From: Pseudomonas sp. Irchel s3f7
GTDB lineage: Bacteria; Pseudomonadota; Gammaproteobacteria; Pseudomonadales; Pseudomonadaceae
Assembly: GCF_900187615.1 (NCBI RefSeq)
Contig: NZ_FYDO01000038.1
Span: forward strand, 1 to 55,233
Reading direction: 5' to 3'
DNA length: 55,233 bases
The translations under genes and the position numbers were made by a program. This document shows positions 17,366 through 26,690 of this stretch, piece by piece; within the stretch, counting starts at the first letter, position 1, and each line of letters begins with the position of its first letter. The notes under the pieces are model-generated. The model had not been told where the DNA came from. It searched no databases and was given only the letters and a program-made list of their open reading frames with translations.

Positions 17366-18784
17366 TTAGATCAATTCACGGACGTCAATGAAACGACCGT
17401 TCACAGCGGCGGCCGCGGCCATGGCCGGGCTGACGAGGTGGGTACGGCCACCGGCGCCCTGACGGCCTTCGAAGTTACGGTTAGAGGTCGACGCGCAATG
17501 CTCGCCGGACTCCAAACGGTCCGGGTTCATCGCCAGACACATCGAGCAACCCGGCTCGCGCCATTCGAAACCGGCTTCGAGGAAAATCTTGTCCAGACCT
17601 TCCGATTCGGCCTGCGCCTTCACCAGACCCGAGCCCGGCACCACGATGGCCTGCTTGATGGTCGAAGCCACTTTGCGGCCCTTGGCGATCACGGCCGCAG
17701 CGCGCAAATCTTCGATCCGCGAGTTGGTGCAGGAACCGATGAACACGCGGTCGAGCTGGATGTCGGTGATCGCCTGGTTGGCGGTCAAACCCATGTATTT
17801 CAAGGCGCGGACGATGGAATCGCGCTTGACCAGGTCCATTTCCTTCGCAGGATCTGGCACGTTCTGGTCTACCGCCAACACCATCTCAGGCGAAGTGCCC
17901 CAGCTGACTTGCGGTTTGATCTGGGTCGCATCGAGCTCGACCACAGTATCGAACCTGGCATCAGCGTCGGAGACGAGGTCCTTCCAGGCTTCGACGGCCA
18001 AATCCCATTCCGCGCCTTTCGGGGCGAATGGACGGCCCTTCACGTAAGCCACGGTCTTTTCGTCAGCGGCCACCAGGCCTACGCGAGCGCCGGCCTCGAT
18101 GGACATGTTGCAGATGGTCATGCGGCCTTCGACAGACAGGTCGCGAATGGCGCTGCCGGCAAATTCGATGGCATGGCCGTTACCGCCGGCGGTGCCGATC
18201 TTGCCGATCACCGCGAGGACGATGTCCTTGGCGGTCACGCCGAACGGCAATTGACCTTCGACGGACACCAGCATGTTTTTCATTTTCTTGGCGACGAGGC
18301 ACTGAGTGGCGAGCACGTGCTCGACCTCGGAGGTGCCGATACCGTGAGCCAGAGCGCCAAATGCGCCGTGGGTCGAGGTGTGGGAGTCACCGCAGACCAC
18401 AGTCATGCCCGGCAAGGTCGCGCCCTGCTCAGGGCCAATAACGTGGACGATACCCTGGCGGATGTCGTTCATCTTGAACTCGACGATGCCGTATTCATCG
18501 CAGTTGTCGTCGAGGGTCTGAACCTGCAAACGCGAGACCTGGTCGACAATCGCCTCGATGCCGCCCTTGCGCTCCGGGGTGGTCGGTACGTTGTGGTCCG
18601 GGGTCGCGATGTTGGCATCGATGCGCCATGGCTTGCGCCCGGCCAGACGCAGGCCTTCGAAGGCTTGCGGCGAGGTCACTTCGTGAATGATGTGACGATC
18701 GATGTAGATCAGCGCAGAGCCATCATCGCGCTGCTTGACCAAATGCGAATCCCAGAGCTTGTCGTAGAGCGTTTTGCCGGCCAT
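17366..18784 (-). CDS. leuC: 3-isopropylmalate dehydratase large subunit
   Basis: A 472-residue aconitase-family protein that isomerises 2- to 3-isopropylmalate. The 4Fe-4S cysteines are visible in GSCTNSRIEDL and in EPGCSMCLAMNPD, and SHTSTHGAFG is conserved. The start MAGKTLYDKLWDSH at 18784 is preceded by AGGAA; a start five codons upstream is unlikely. It is first of the leu genes here and divergent from a LysR regulator. Confidence 0.97.
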   Translation of the reverse strand: MAGKTLYDKLWDSHLVKQRDDGSALIYIDRHIIHEVTSPQAFEGLRLAGRKPWRIDANIATPDHNVPTTPERKGGIEAIVDQVSRLQVQTLDDNCDEYGIVEFKMNDIRQGIVHVIGPEQGATLPGMTVVCGDSHTSTHGAFGALAHGIGTSEVEHVLATQCLVAKKMKNMLVSVEGQLPFGVTAKDIVLAVIGKIGTAGGNGHAIEFAGSAIRDLSVEGRMTICNMSIEAGARVGLVAADEKTVAYVKGRPFAPKGAEWDLAVEAWKDLVSDADARFDTVVELDATQIKPQVSWGTSPEMVLAVDQNVPDPAKEMDLVKRDSIVRALKYMGLTANQAITDIQLDRVFIGSCTNSRIEDLRAAAVIAKGRKVASTIKQAIVVPGSGLVKAQAESEGLDKIFLEAGFEWREPGCSMCLAMNPDRLESGEHCASTSNRNFEGRQGAGGRTHLVSPAMAAAAAVNGRFIDVRELI

Positions 18785-18931
18785 CAGACGGTTCCTCATC
18801 AGCTTGTTTCTATGCCCCGGGCCTTGAAAGTCTCAATAACCCTTTGGCTTGTGAGGCTGATCCTATGGGGTTACATTAAATAACTCAAATTCATATTTTT
18901 TATGCTTTGGATAACCAACTGGAATACAACC
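18785..18931. promoter_or_regulatory. Divergent leuC/LysR promoter region
   Basis: A 147-bp intergenic region between divergent leuC and the lysR-type gene. It has an AT-rich core (TTAAATAACTCAAATTCATATTTTTTATG, about 18877-18905) in an otherwise GC-rich context, which is where a LysR-type dimer and both promoters would be expected. No exact hexamers are claimed. Confidence 0.5.
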
Positions 18932-19822
18932 ATGGACCTGGCCAATCTCAATGCCTTTATTGCCATCGCCGAGACCGGAAGCTTCTCCGGTGCGGGCGAA
19001 CGGCTGCACCTGACTCAACCGGCGATCAGCAAACGCATCGCCGGGCTGGAGCAGCAATTAAAGGTGCGACTGTTCGATCGACTGGGCCGCGAGGTCGGGC
19101 TGACCGAGGCTGGCCGCGCCCTGTTGCCACGGGCGTATCAGATTCTGAATGTCCTCGATGATACGCGCCGCGCCCTGACCAACCTCACGGGCGAAGTGAC
19201 CGGTCGTCTGACCCTGGCCACCAGCCACCACATTGGCCTGCACCGCTTGCCGCCCTTATTAAGGGAGTTCACCCGACGCTATCCCGAGGTGGCGCTGGAT
19301 ATTCAGTTCCTCGACTCAGAAGTCGCCTACGAGGAAATTCTCCACGGCCGCGCTGAACTGGCTGTCATCACCCTCGCGCCGGAACCCCACACACTGGTCA
19401 AAGCCACGCCTGTATGGGACGACCCGCTGGACTTCGTGGTTGCCCCGGAGCACTCACTCCTCAACAACGGCAAGGTCACCCTCGCGGACATAGCCCGGCA
19501 TCCCGCCGTTTTCCCCGGCGGCAACACCTTTACCCATCACATCGTGCAGCGCCTGTTTGAAGCCCAAGGCCTGACGCCCAACATCGCCATGAGCACCAAC
19601 TACCTGGAAACCATCAAGATGATGGTCTCGATCGGCCTGGCCTGGAGTGTTTTACCGCGCACCATGCTCGACGATCAGGTGGCGAGGATACCTTTGCCGG
19701 GCATACAGCTCACTCGCCAGCTAGGCTATATCCTGCACACCGAACGGACATTGTCGAATGCTGCCCGGGCTTTCATGGCCCTGCTGGACGCCCAACTCGA
19801 TCTGCCAGGGACTCAAGGCTAA
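18932..19822 (+). CDS. LysR-type transcriptional regulator
   Basis: A 296-residue protein with the N-terminal winged HTH (MDLANLNAFIAIAETGSFSG; LTQPAISKRIAGLE as the recognition region, about residues 29-42) and a periplasmic-binding-like effector domain from about 90. The ATG at 18932 is chosen over one 30 bp upstream because it gives the canonical LysR N terminus. Divergent placement 147 bp from leuC suggests it controls leuCD, with a leucine-pathway intermediate as likely effector; that is inference from position. Confidence 0.93.
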   Translation: MDLANLNAFIAIAETGSFSGAGERLHLTQPAISKRIAGLEQQLKVRLFDRLGREVGLTEAGRALLPRAYQILNVLDDTRRALTNLTGEVTGRLTLATSHHIGLHRLPPLLREFTRRYPEVALDIQFLDSEVAYEEILHGRAELAVITLAPEPHTLVKATPVWDDPLDFVVAPEHSLLNNGKVTLADIARHPAVFPGGNTFTHHIVQRLFEAQGLTPNIAMSTNYLETIKMMVSIGLAWSVLPRTMLDDQVARIPLPGIQLTRQLGYILHTERTLSNAARAFMALLDAQLDLPGTQG

Positions 19823-19887
19823 ATTGTGCTAAGCCTATAAAGCCGCGAACACCTGTGCCAAACGCCCATTCAGCCTAAGGCTTGCCA

Positions 19888-22800
19888 ATGCCGAAATCTG
19901 TTGACCGTATTCCGCCGATGCCGCGTATACAGGCGATTGACCCTAAAAACTCGGAGCAGAGTTGGGAAAGTGCCTCGCAATTGCTGGCCGCACTTAACGG
20001 CGCGCACCTGGGTGCCTGGTATTGGGACATTGAACGCGGGCAGATCAGTTGGTCACGAGGCACACAGGCGTTGTTCGGCTTCGACCCCCGCCGACCGTTG
20101 CCGGCGGACATGGAATACCTCGACCTGCTACCCCCGGAAGACCGGGCGAAAACCATTCGTGCGTTCCATGCGGTGATCGCCGGCGCGCCACTGGAACAGG
20201 CCATGCACCACCGGATTCGCTGGCCCGATGGCAGCTTGCACTGGCTGGAAGTCAGCGGCAGCCTGTTGCCGGACAAGCACGGCCGGCCACGCATGATTGG
20301 TGTGATCCGCGAGATCACCCAACAGCGCCAGCGCGAGCACGCGCTGAGCAGCTCGGAAAAACGCTTCGCCACGCTGTTTCATCTGTGTCCGAACATGGTC
20401 CTGCTGACCCGCCAGGAAGATGGCCTGATCACCGAAGCCAACCAGTATTTCGAAAGCCTGTTCGGCTGGCCGGTACAACATGCGATCGGCCGCACAACGC
20501 TGGAACTGGGCCTATGGGTGCACCCTGAACAGCGGGCAGAACTGGTCAAGGCCACCAAGGCCAAAGGCGATCTGGTCAGCATGGAGGTGCAATTTCGCGC
20601 CAGCAACGGGCAGATTCACGACGGCATCCTCAGCGCCCAGAAGGTCGAACTCGAAGGCCAGCCGTACTTGCTGAGCACCTTCCTCGACACCACCGAACGA
20701 AAAATCGCCGAACACGCCCTCAAGGACAGTCAGGAACGCCTTGACCTGGCCCTGGACTCGGCGCAACTCGGCACCTGGGATTGGCACATTCCCAGCGGCA
20801 TGCTCTATGGCTCGGCACGCGCGGCTCAACTGCACGGGATGGAAGCCATACCGTTCCATGAGTCCTTTGACGATTTTTTCGAAGGGGTACCGGGCGAAGA
20901 ACGCGACACCATGCGCGACGCCTACCGCAGCCTGCGCGAAGGCCCGGCCGGCAACTATCAACTGACCTATCGTGTGCAACTGTCGGACGGCAGTTCACGC
21001 TACCTGGAAAGCCGAGCCCGCCTCTATCGGGATGAAAACGGTGCGCCATTGCGCATGGCCGGCACCCTGCTCGACATCACGGATCAGGTTGAACGCGAAC
21101 AGAAACTGGTGGCCTCCGAAGAGAAGTTCGCCACCCTGTTTCAAGTCAGCCCAGACCCGATCTGCGTCACTCGCCAGGACACCGGCCACTTCATCGAGAT
21201 CAATTCCAGTTTCACCCAGACTTTCGGCTGGAACACCGCCGACGTGATCGATCGCAGCGCCGATGAAATCGGCCTGTGGGATGCCTCGGCCCAAAGCTTG
21301 CGACGCATCGAACAAGTCATCCGCGAACAAGACCTGAGCAATGTCGCGATACAGGTCCAGCACAAGGACGGACAGTCACTGACCTGCGTGATTTCCAGCC
21401 GCCAGATCAGCGTTGGCGAACAGCCCTGCATCGTCACCACATTGCGCGACATCACCCAGCAACAGCGCTCGGAAGCGGCACTCAAGGCCAGCGAAGAGAA
21501 GTTCGCCAAGGCGTTCCACTCCAGCCCCGATGCCATCACCATCACCGAGCGCGACACCGGCTTCTATCTGGAGGTCAACGACGGCTTTTGCCGCTTGACC
21601 GGTTACCGCACCGAGGACGTGGTGGGCCGCACGGTCTATGAGGTCGGGATTTGGGCCGAAGAAAAACAGCGGTCGGGTTTGTTGGCCGAATTGCACACCA
21701 AGGGCCGGGTCCATCACCGGGAAATGCTCGCACGCAACAAGCGCGGTGAGTTGCTGACCGTCGAAGTCTCGGTTGAGCCGATCACCCTCAACGAAACCGC
21801 ATGCCTGTTGCTGACCGCGCGGGACGTCAGCCTGCTGAAAAATGCCGAAGCGCAAATTCGTCACCTGGCTTACCACGACCCGCTGACCAACCTGCCCAAC
21901 CGCGCACTGCTGATGGATCGCCTGAGCCAACAGATCGCCCTGCTCAAACGCCACAATCTGCGCGGCGCGTTGATGTTCCTTGACCTCGACCACTTCAAGC
22001 ACATCAACGACTCCCTCGGTCATCCGGTGGGCGATACCGTGTTGAAAATCATCACCGCCCGCCTTGAGGCGAGCGTGCGCATGGAAGACACCGTCGCACG
22101 CCTGGGCGGTGATGAATTCGTCGTGCTGCTCAGCGGCCTCGAAGGTTCGCGCAGCGCAGTCAGCGATCAGGTGCGGGAACTGGCCGACACCCTGCGCGAA
22201 CTGCTATCCGAACCGATGTTCCTCGACGGCCATCGCCTGCAGGTGACACCGAGTATCGGCATTGCTCTGATTCCTGATCACGGCTCGACACCAACGGACC
22301 TGCTCAAACGCGCCGATATCGCGCTCTATCGAGCAAAAGACTCGGGGCGTAATACCGCGCAGATGTACCACAACACCATGCAGAAGGCCGCGAGCGAACG
22401 CCTGCGCCTGGAAACCGACTTGCGCTTGGCCCTTTCCCGAGGCGAATTTCGTGTGCATTACCAACCCCAGATCGACGCCCGGGGCGACCGTATCGTCGGT
22501 GCCGAGGCATTGCTGCGCTGGACTCATCCGGAACTCGGTGCGCAATCACCCAACGAGTTCATCAAAGTACTGGAAGACAGTGGACTGATTCTTGAGGTCG
22601 GCAACTGGATCCTCAATGAAGCCTGCCTGGCGTTCAAGAAGTTGGTCGATAAACACCTGGTGGACCCGCATCGGTTCAGCCTGTGCGTCAACATCAGCCC
22701 CCGTCAGTTCCGTCAGAACGATTTTGTCGAACGCGTCGAAAGCAGCCTCACCAGCCAAGGCCTGCCCTGCTCGATACTGAAACTGGAAATTACCGAAGGC

Positions 22801-23166
22801 ATCGTCATCCAGAACCTGGAAGACACCATCAGCAAAATGCGCCGCCTGAAAAAACTCGGCGTGAGCTTCGCCATGGATGACTTCGGCACGGGGTACTCCT
22901 CGCTGACCTACCTCAAGCGCCTGCCGGTCGACACCTTGAAAATCGACCAATCTTTCATCCGCGATGCGACCAGCGACCCGAACGACGCCGAAATCATTCG
23001 CGCTATCGTCGCGATGGCCCGCAGCCTGGACTTGAAAGTGATTGCCGAAGGGGTGGAAACGGCGGAGCAGCTGGAGTTTCTGCAAGGGCTGGAATGTCAC
23101 TTCTATCAGGGGTATCTGCACAGCCAGCCGCTGCCGGTTGAAGAGTTTCAGAAATTACTGAAATGA
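19888..23166 (+). CDS. Cytoplasmic multi-PAS GGDEF/EAL protein (c-di-GMP turnover)
   Basis: A 1092-residue protein without signal peptide or membrane helices. Five PAS-type repeats can be traced: about residues 28-150, 155-275, 280-405, 405-525 and 530-655. The second, fourth and fifth start with the near-identical SEEKFA(T/K)xFxxSPD pattern. A GGDEF domain follows with intact RLGGDEF (about 741-745), then an EAL domain with EALLRW (873-878), DDFGTGYSSL and KIDQSFIRD. Both catalytic motifs look intact, so it could make and degrade c-di-GMP; in such hybrids phosphodiesterase activity often dominates. The ATG at 19888 has AAGG 7 nt upstream. Signals sensed are unknown. Confidence 0.93.
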   Translation: MPKSVDRIPPMPRIQAIDPKNSEQSWESASQLLAALNGAHLGAWYWDIERGQISWSRGTQALFGFDPRRPLPADMEYLDLLPPEDRAKTIRAFHAVIAGAPLEQAMHHRIRWPDGSLHWLEVSGSLLPDKHGRPRMIGVIREITQQRQREHALSSSEKRFATLFHLCPNMVLLTRQEDGLITEANQYFESLFGWPVQHAIGRTTLELGLWVHPEQRAELVKATKAKGDLVSMEVQFRASNGQIHDGILSAQKVELEGQPYLLSTFLDTTERKIAEHALKDSQERLDLALDSAQLGTWDWHIPSGMLYGSARAAQLHGMEAIPFHESFDDFFEGVPGEERDTMRDAYRSLREGPAGNYQLTYRVQLSDGSSRYLESRARLYRDENGAPLRMAGTLLDITDQVEREQKLVASEEKFATLFQVSPDPICVTRQDTGHFIEINSSFTQTFGWNTADVIDRSADEIGLWDASAQSLRRIEQVIREQDLSNVAIQVQHKDGQSLTCVISSRQISVGEQPCIVTTLRDITQQQRSEAALKASEEKFAKAFHSSPDAITITERDTGFYLEVNDGFCRLTGYRTEDVVGRTVYEVGIWAEEKQRSGLLAELHTKGRVHHREMLARNKRGELLTVEVSVEPITLNETACLLLTARDVSLLKNAEAQIRHLAYHDPLTNLPNRALLMDRLSQQIALLKRHNLRGALMFLDLDHFKHINDSLGHPVGDTVLKIITARLEASVRMEDTVARLGGDEFVVLLSGLEGSRSAVSDQVRELADTLRELLSEPMFLDGHRLQVTPSIGIALIPDHGSTPTDLLKRADIALYRAKDSGRNTAQMYHNTMQKAASERLRLETDLRLALSRGEFRVHYQPQIDARGDRIVGAEALLRWTHPELGAQSPNEFIKVLEDSGLILEVGNWILNEACLAFKKLVDKHLVDPHRFSLCVNISPRQFRQNDFVERVESSLTSQGLPCSILKLEITEGIVIQNLEDTISKMRRLKKLGVSFAMDDFGTGYSSLTYLKRLPVDTLKIDQSFIRDATSDPNDAEIIRAIVAMARSLDLKVIAEGVETAEQLEFLQGLECHFYQGYLHSQPLPVEEFQKLLK

Positions 23167-23190
23167 TCCCTACAAAGAACAGGTACAAAA

Positions 23191-23215
23191 AAGGGCGCCG
23201 TTGGCGCCCTTTTCT
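23191..23215 (+). terminator. Terminator after the PAS-GGDEF-EAL gene
   Basis: Stem GGGCGCC/GGCGCCC with a GTT loop, preceded by A's and followed by TTTTC, 27 bp after the stop. The flanking A-tract lets it work on both strands. Confidence 0.85.
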
Positions 23216-23224
23216 TGCTCTGGC

Positions 23225-23330
23225 TTAGTGTTGCAGAGCTGGCTTTTGCGTCCCGTTGATCGGGATGCGCCTGGCTTTCGCCTCTTCAGGAATCACCCGC
23301 AGCAGGTCAATGCTCAACAGACCGTTGTTC
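23225..23330 (-). pseudogene. 3' remnant of an Hsp20/IbpA-type small heat-shock protein gene
   Basis: Minus-strand translation ending at the TAA at 23225-23227 reads LNNGLLSIDLLRVIPEEA, then KARRIPINGTQKPALQH. This matches the C-terminal beta-strand and I-x-I/V tail of alpha-crystallin-type chaperones (NGLLxIDLxRxIPE...KPRxIxI). No upstream alpha-crystallin domain exists: the reading frame runs directly into the dusC 3' end. It is therefore a truncated leftover, about 35 codons long, presumably from a deletion whose right junction lies near the dusC stop at 23329. Confidence 0.7.
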
Positions 23331-24288
23331 AGGCCGCTTCCGCCACCGGCAATCCCAGCAAACGCGAGACCTGATCCAGTTCTGTCTCGCGTCGCAGGAC
23401 GGTGAACAGCTCTACGGCTTCGGGATAATTACGGGTCAACATCGCCAGCCATTGCTTCAGGCGACCAGGGGATTGACGCGCTGTCATCTGCGCCTTGGCT
23501 TGCAGCCAGAAGTCCTGAATCAGCGGTAGCAGCTCGCTCCAGGTCATCTCGACCACTTCCTCACCGGCACGTGCAGCGGCAATCTGTCGGGCGAGATCCG
23601 GGCGCGAAACCAGGCCGCGACCGAGCATGATGTCTTCCACGCCACTGATTTCACGACACCGGCGCCAATCTTCGACGCTCCAGATGTCACCATTGGCGAA
23701 CACCGGAACCTTGACCACGTCTTGCACCCGTGGAATCCATTCCCAGTGCGCAGGCGGTTTGTACCCGTCAACCTTGGTTCGCGCGTGCACCACGATGTGC
23801 TCGGCACCGCCCTCGGCCAGGGCCGTGGCGCAGACCAGCGAACCGTCCGGGCTGTCGAACCCCAGGCGCATCTTGGCGGTGACGGGAATGTGTGCAGGCA
23901 CGGCACGACGCACGTGCTCGACGATCTGGTTGAGCAGTTCAGGCTCTTTGAGCAACACCGCACCGCCACGGGACTTGTTGACGGTCTTGGCCGGGCAGCC
24001 GAAGTTCAGGTCGATCACCTCGGAACCCAACTCGCAGGCCAGCGCGGCGTTTTCCGCCAGGCACACCGGGTCGGAACCCAGCAGCTGCACGCGCAGCGGC
24101 ACGCCAGAGGCGGTCCGCGCGCCGTTGAGCAGCTCCGGTCCGAACTTGTGGAAGTAGGCGGGCGTGAGTAACTGGTCGTTGACCCGGATGAACTCGGTCA
24201 CACACCAATCGATGCCGCCCACTCGGGTCAGCACGTCGCGCAGGATGTCGTCGACCAACCCCTCCATGGGCGCCAAAGCAATTTGCAT
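23329..24288 (-). CDS. dusC: tRNA-dihydrouridine(16) synthase
   Basis: A 319-residue FMN-dependent TIM-barrel enzyme that reduces U16 in the tRNA D-loop. It shows IALAPMEGLVD at the N terminus, the catalytic Cys in DLNFGCPAKTVNKSRGG, and ANGDIWS with MLGRGLVSRPDL for FMN phosphate. The start MQIALAPMEG at 24288 is preferred to a codon 15 bp upstream. Its last codons abut the hsp20 remnant, so the extreme C terminus may have been changed by that rearrangement. Confidence 0.93.
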   Translation of the reverse strand: MQIALAPMEGLVDDILRDVLTRVGGIDWCVTEFIRVNDQLLTPAYFHKFGPELLNGARTASGVPLRVQLLGSDPVCLAENAALACELGSEVIDLNFGCPAKTVNKSRGGAVLLKEPELLNQIVEHVRRAVPAHIPVTAKMRLGFDSPDGSLVCATALAEGGAEHIVVHARTKVDGYKPPAHWEWIPRVQDVVKVPVFANGDIWSVEDWRRCREISGVEDIMLGRGLVSRPDLARQIAAARAGEEVVEMTWSELLPLIQDFWLQAKAQMTARQSPGRLKQWLAMLTRNYPEAVELFTVLRRETELDQVSRLLGLPVAEAA

Positions 24289-24357
24289 GAAAAACACACT
24301 CAACGAAAAACGTGCGGCAGTTTACTGGATTATCGAGCGAAAGACTTGCGCATACCT

Positions 24358-24455
24358 TTGTGGCGAGGGAGCTTGCTCCCGCTGGAGCGCGAAGCGGTCC
24401 CCCTGCAAATGAAGAGTGCTGCGCACTAACGGGAGCCAGCTCCCTCGCCACAGGG
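24358..24455. repeat. REP pair of a second class (GCGAGGGAGC)
   Basis: Inverted arms TGTGGCGAGGGAGCTTGCTCCCGCTGG (24359-24385) and ACGGGAGCCAGCTCCCTCGCCACAGGG (24429-24455), with a 43-bp spacer. The core GGCGAGGGAGCTTGCTCCC is distinct from the TGTAGGAGC class, as known for P. fluorescens REPIN groups. Confidence 0.85.
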
Positions 24456-24460
24456 CCGTG

Positions 24461-24898
24461 TCAGGCCGGGACTTGCAACGCCGGGCCGTAGCCCTCGATA
24501 AATTCTGCCGGCATCCGCTTGGGTCTGCCCGTGGACAGCTCGATGCAAACGAACGTGGTCTGTGCGCGCAATAGCGTGGTGTTGTCACTCGGGCGGATCA
24601 GCTGGAAATGCCGGGTCATCTTCAGGCGCTGGTCCCAATCGACGATCCAGGTCGCCAACTGCAACTCGTCGCCCTCGTAGGCGGCCGCCAGGTAATCGAT
24701 CTCGTGCCGCACCACCGCCATGGCACGGTCCAGCCGACGGTACTCGACCAGATCCAGGCCCAGGCGCTGGGAGTGGCGCCAGGCACAACGCTCCAGCCAG
24801 GTCACGTACACCGCGTTGTTCGCGTGACCCAACCCATCGATGTCCTCGGCGCCCACTTGCAGATCAATGATAAATGGCGTTTCCCGATCCCAGCCCAT
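24461..24898 (-). CDS. YbgC/4HBT-type acyl-CoA thioesterase
   Basis: A 145-residue hot-dog fold protein with the signature DIDGLGHANNAVYVTWLE at residues 19-36, which carries the acidic active-site residues of the 4-hydroxybenzoyl-CoA thioesterase group. The length is typical. The substrate is not predictable from the sequence. It lies 48 bp after the hydrolase gene and may share its transcript. Confidence 0.88.
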   Translation of the reverse strand: MGWDRETPFIIDLQVGAEDIDGLGHANNAVYVTWLERCAWRHSQRLGLDLVEYRRLDRAMAVVRHEIDYLAAAYEGDELQLATWIVDWDQRLKMTRHFQLIRPSDNTTLLRAQTTFVCIELSTGRPKRMPAEFIEGYGPALQVPA

Positions 24899-24946
24899 GC
24901 CCCACTCCCGGTCAGATAGTTTCGACCGGGGCAGTGTAACGGATGC

Positions 24947-25780
24947 TCAGGCCGATTGGCGCGATTGCAGGCTGCGACCGGCCAGCAGTGATAACACCCC
25001 GTCAATCACCCGAGGATCGGCCAGTACCCGCTGATGACCACCCTCTTGCAGGCGCAGCAAGCGGCTATCAAACCAGGCTTCGTGGATCAGTTGCGACTCC
25101 TTGACCGAGACAAAGTTGTCGTCTTCGGCGTGGACGATCAAGCCGGGCATGTCGAGTTGATAATGGGCGACGTCGAGCATCGCTGCGCGCATGCCGACAT
25201 CTTTCTCGACCTGGCGAATGAACGCGGAACGGGCTTTGGGTGGCAACCCAACATAACGGGCAAACCCGCGCAACACGCCGAGGATGCGGGCCGGGGCGCC
25301 AATGGTGACCAGTGTTTCGGTGCGCAGGCCCAGCTGCACGGCCAGCATGGCACTGGCACCGCCCATGGAGTGGCCGATGACCGCTTGCAACGGCGGCAAT
25401 TCAGCGGCGGCTTCAAGCATGGCGCGGGCGAACAGCACCACATTCGCTTCACTGCCCGGTGAGCGGCCGTGGGCCGGACCGTCCAGCGCGACCACCGAAT
25501 ATCCGGCATCGACCAGCGCCGTGATCAGGCTGGCGAACTGCGTCGGCCGCCCTTCCCAGCCGTGCATCAGCAAAACCGCCGGGCCTTGCCCCCAGCGCAA
25601 CGCTGAAAGACCGAATCGCAAAGTGATGCGTTCGGACTTCGCCAACAGCGGCAATTCCCAGTCACGCGGCGGCAGATCCCGCGGCGTCATGAAAGCCAGT
25701 CGCATTTTGCTTGCAACCAGTTTCGGTGCAACCCAGCCCAAGGTGCCATTAACGCCACGAACCCACTTCAACGTGCTCAT
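24947..25780 (-). CDS. Alpha/beta hydrolase
   Basis: A 277-residue alpha/beta hydrolase. The oxyanion-hole region VLLMHGWEG is near residues 69-77, the nucleophile elbow GHSMGG holds Ser138, and the acid and base are probably the Asp in VHAEDDNFV and the His in GGHQRVL. No signal peptide. Function beyond esterase-like hydrolysis is unknown. It follows the TetR gene by 29 bp on the same strand, so the regulator probably controls it. Confidence 0.9.
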   Translation of the reverse strand: MSTLKWVRGVNGTLGWVAPKLVASKMRLAFMTPRDLPPRDWELPLLAKSERITLRFGLSALRWGQGPAVLLMHGWEGRPTQFASLITALVDAGYSVVALDGPAHGRSPGSEANVVLFARAMLEAAAELPPLQAVIGHSMGGASAMLAVQLGLRTETLVTIGAPARILGVLRGFARYVGLPPKARSAFIRQVEKDVGMRAAMLDVAHYQLDMPGLIVHAEDDNFVSVKESQLIHEAWFDSRLLRLQEGGHQRVLADPRVIDGVLSLLAGRSLQSRQSA

Positions 25781-25809
25781 CGCATTCTCCCCAGGCCGCA
25801 GCCTTCAGG

Positions 25810-26349
25810 TCAACGCACTGCCGATTTGGCGGCACGCAGTAATCGATCGGACAATTCTCCCGGCCCCAGCGCCCGCGCCAGAGCCAGACCACCCACCATC
25901 AAGGCCATGTCGGCCAAGGCTTTATCGGTTTCTTCAGGGCTGGCCGCCAATTGCGCGACCATCAATTCCATGTGCTCGCTGAGCGCGACACGGAAGGCAT
26001 CCGGCAGCCGCCCAAGCTCACCGACCGACGCGGGAATCGGGCAGGCCGACTCGGAGGAATCACGGTGCTTGCGCGACAGATAAAACGCCGCCACCAACGC
26101 ACGACGCTCTTCGCCGGTCAGCTCGGCATCCATGTCGGCAATCAGGTCACGCCGGTGACCGAGCAATTGCTTGAACGCCTCCAGCATCATGGCGTCCTTG
26201 CTTTCGAAGTGCGCGTAGAAGCCGCCGACCGTCAGGCCCGCCGCGCCCATCACCTCGCCCACGCTCGGTTCGGCCGGGCCACGCTGAATCAGCGCGGAGC
26301 TGGCGGCCTTGAGGATGCGTTCGCGGGTTTGAGCTTTTTTATCGTTCAT
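25810..26349 (-). CDS. TetR/AcrR family transcriptional regulator
   Basis: A 179-residue repressor-type protein. The N-terminal HTH (RERILKAASSALIQRG...SVGEVMGAAGLTVGGFYAHFESK) is canonical TetR, followed by a variable helical ligand-binding domain. It heads the run TetR-hydrolase-thioesterase and probably controls itself and these genes. Its effector is unknown. Confidence 0.92.
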   Translation of the reverse strand: MNDKKAQTRERILKAASSALIQRGPAEPSVGEVMGAAGLTVGGFYAHFESKDAMMLEAFKQLLGHRRDLIADMDAELTGEERRALVAAFYLSRKHRDSSESACPIPASVGELGRLPDAFRVALSEHMELMVAQLAASPEETDKALADMALMVGGLALARALGPGELSDRLLRAAKSAVR

Positions 26350-26361
26350 CGTTGCCTCCGA

Positions 26362-26396
26362 ATATTACGACTCAAATATTATTCTCATAATAATTT
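26362..26396. promoter_or_regulatory. Candidate TetR operator/promoter
   Basis: Just upstream of the TetR start is an AT-rich stretch with imperfect dyads (AATATT...AATATT, ATTATTCTCATAATAAT at 26378-26394). Position and symmetry fit an autoregulatory site. This is inference from position only. Confidence 0.35.
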
Positions 26397-26478
26397 TTCG
26401 CAAGTCGTGGATGTGACCGCTGGTCTGAAGAACAGTTTGAAAGAGAAAGGGAGATTTGGCCAAACGCCAGACAAACAA

Positions 26479-26507
26479 AAGGGCCATTCAATAATTGAAT
26501 GACCCTT
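26479..26507 (-). terminator. Terminator of the tRNA-Glu/Ala cluster
   Basis: Stem AAGGGCCATTCAA/TTGAATGACCCTT with one mismatch and a 3-nt loop. It is followed by TTTTG on the minus strand and lies just after the last tRNA of the cluster. Confidence 0.75.
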
Positions 26508-26533
26508 ATAAAATCCCGCAGAGCGGGTAATCG

Positions 26534-26609
26534 TGGCGTCCCCTAGGGGACTCGAACCCCTGTTACCGCCGTGAAAGGGCGGTGTCCTAGGCCACTAGAC
26601 GAAGGGGAC
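26534..26609 (-). tRNA. tRNA-Glu(TTC), copy 2 in transcription order
   Basis: A 76-nt minus-strand tRNA, starting GTCCCCTTCGTCTAG and ending GGGGACGCCA with an encoded CCA. The anticodon TTC lies in CGCCCTTTCACGG. It is identical to the second tRNA-Glu at 26820. Confidence 0.95.
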
Positions 26610-26690
26610 ACAAACCCTTCTATACAACTGATCAGTGCTGAGAGCTGATCGATTCAAGGCCGGTGTGGCCAGACCTTGAACTTGTAAAAT

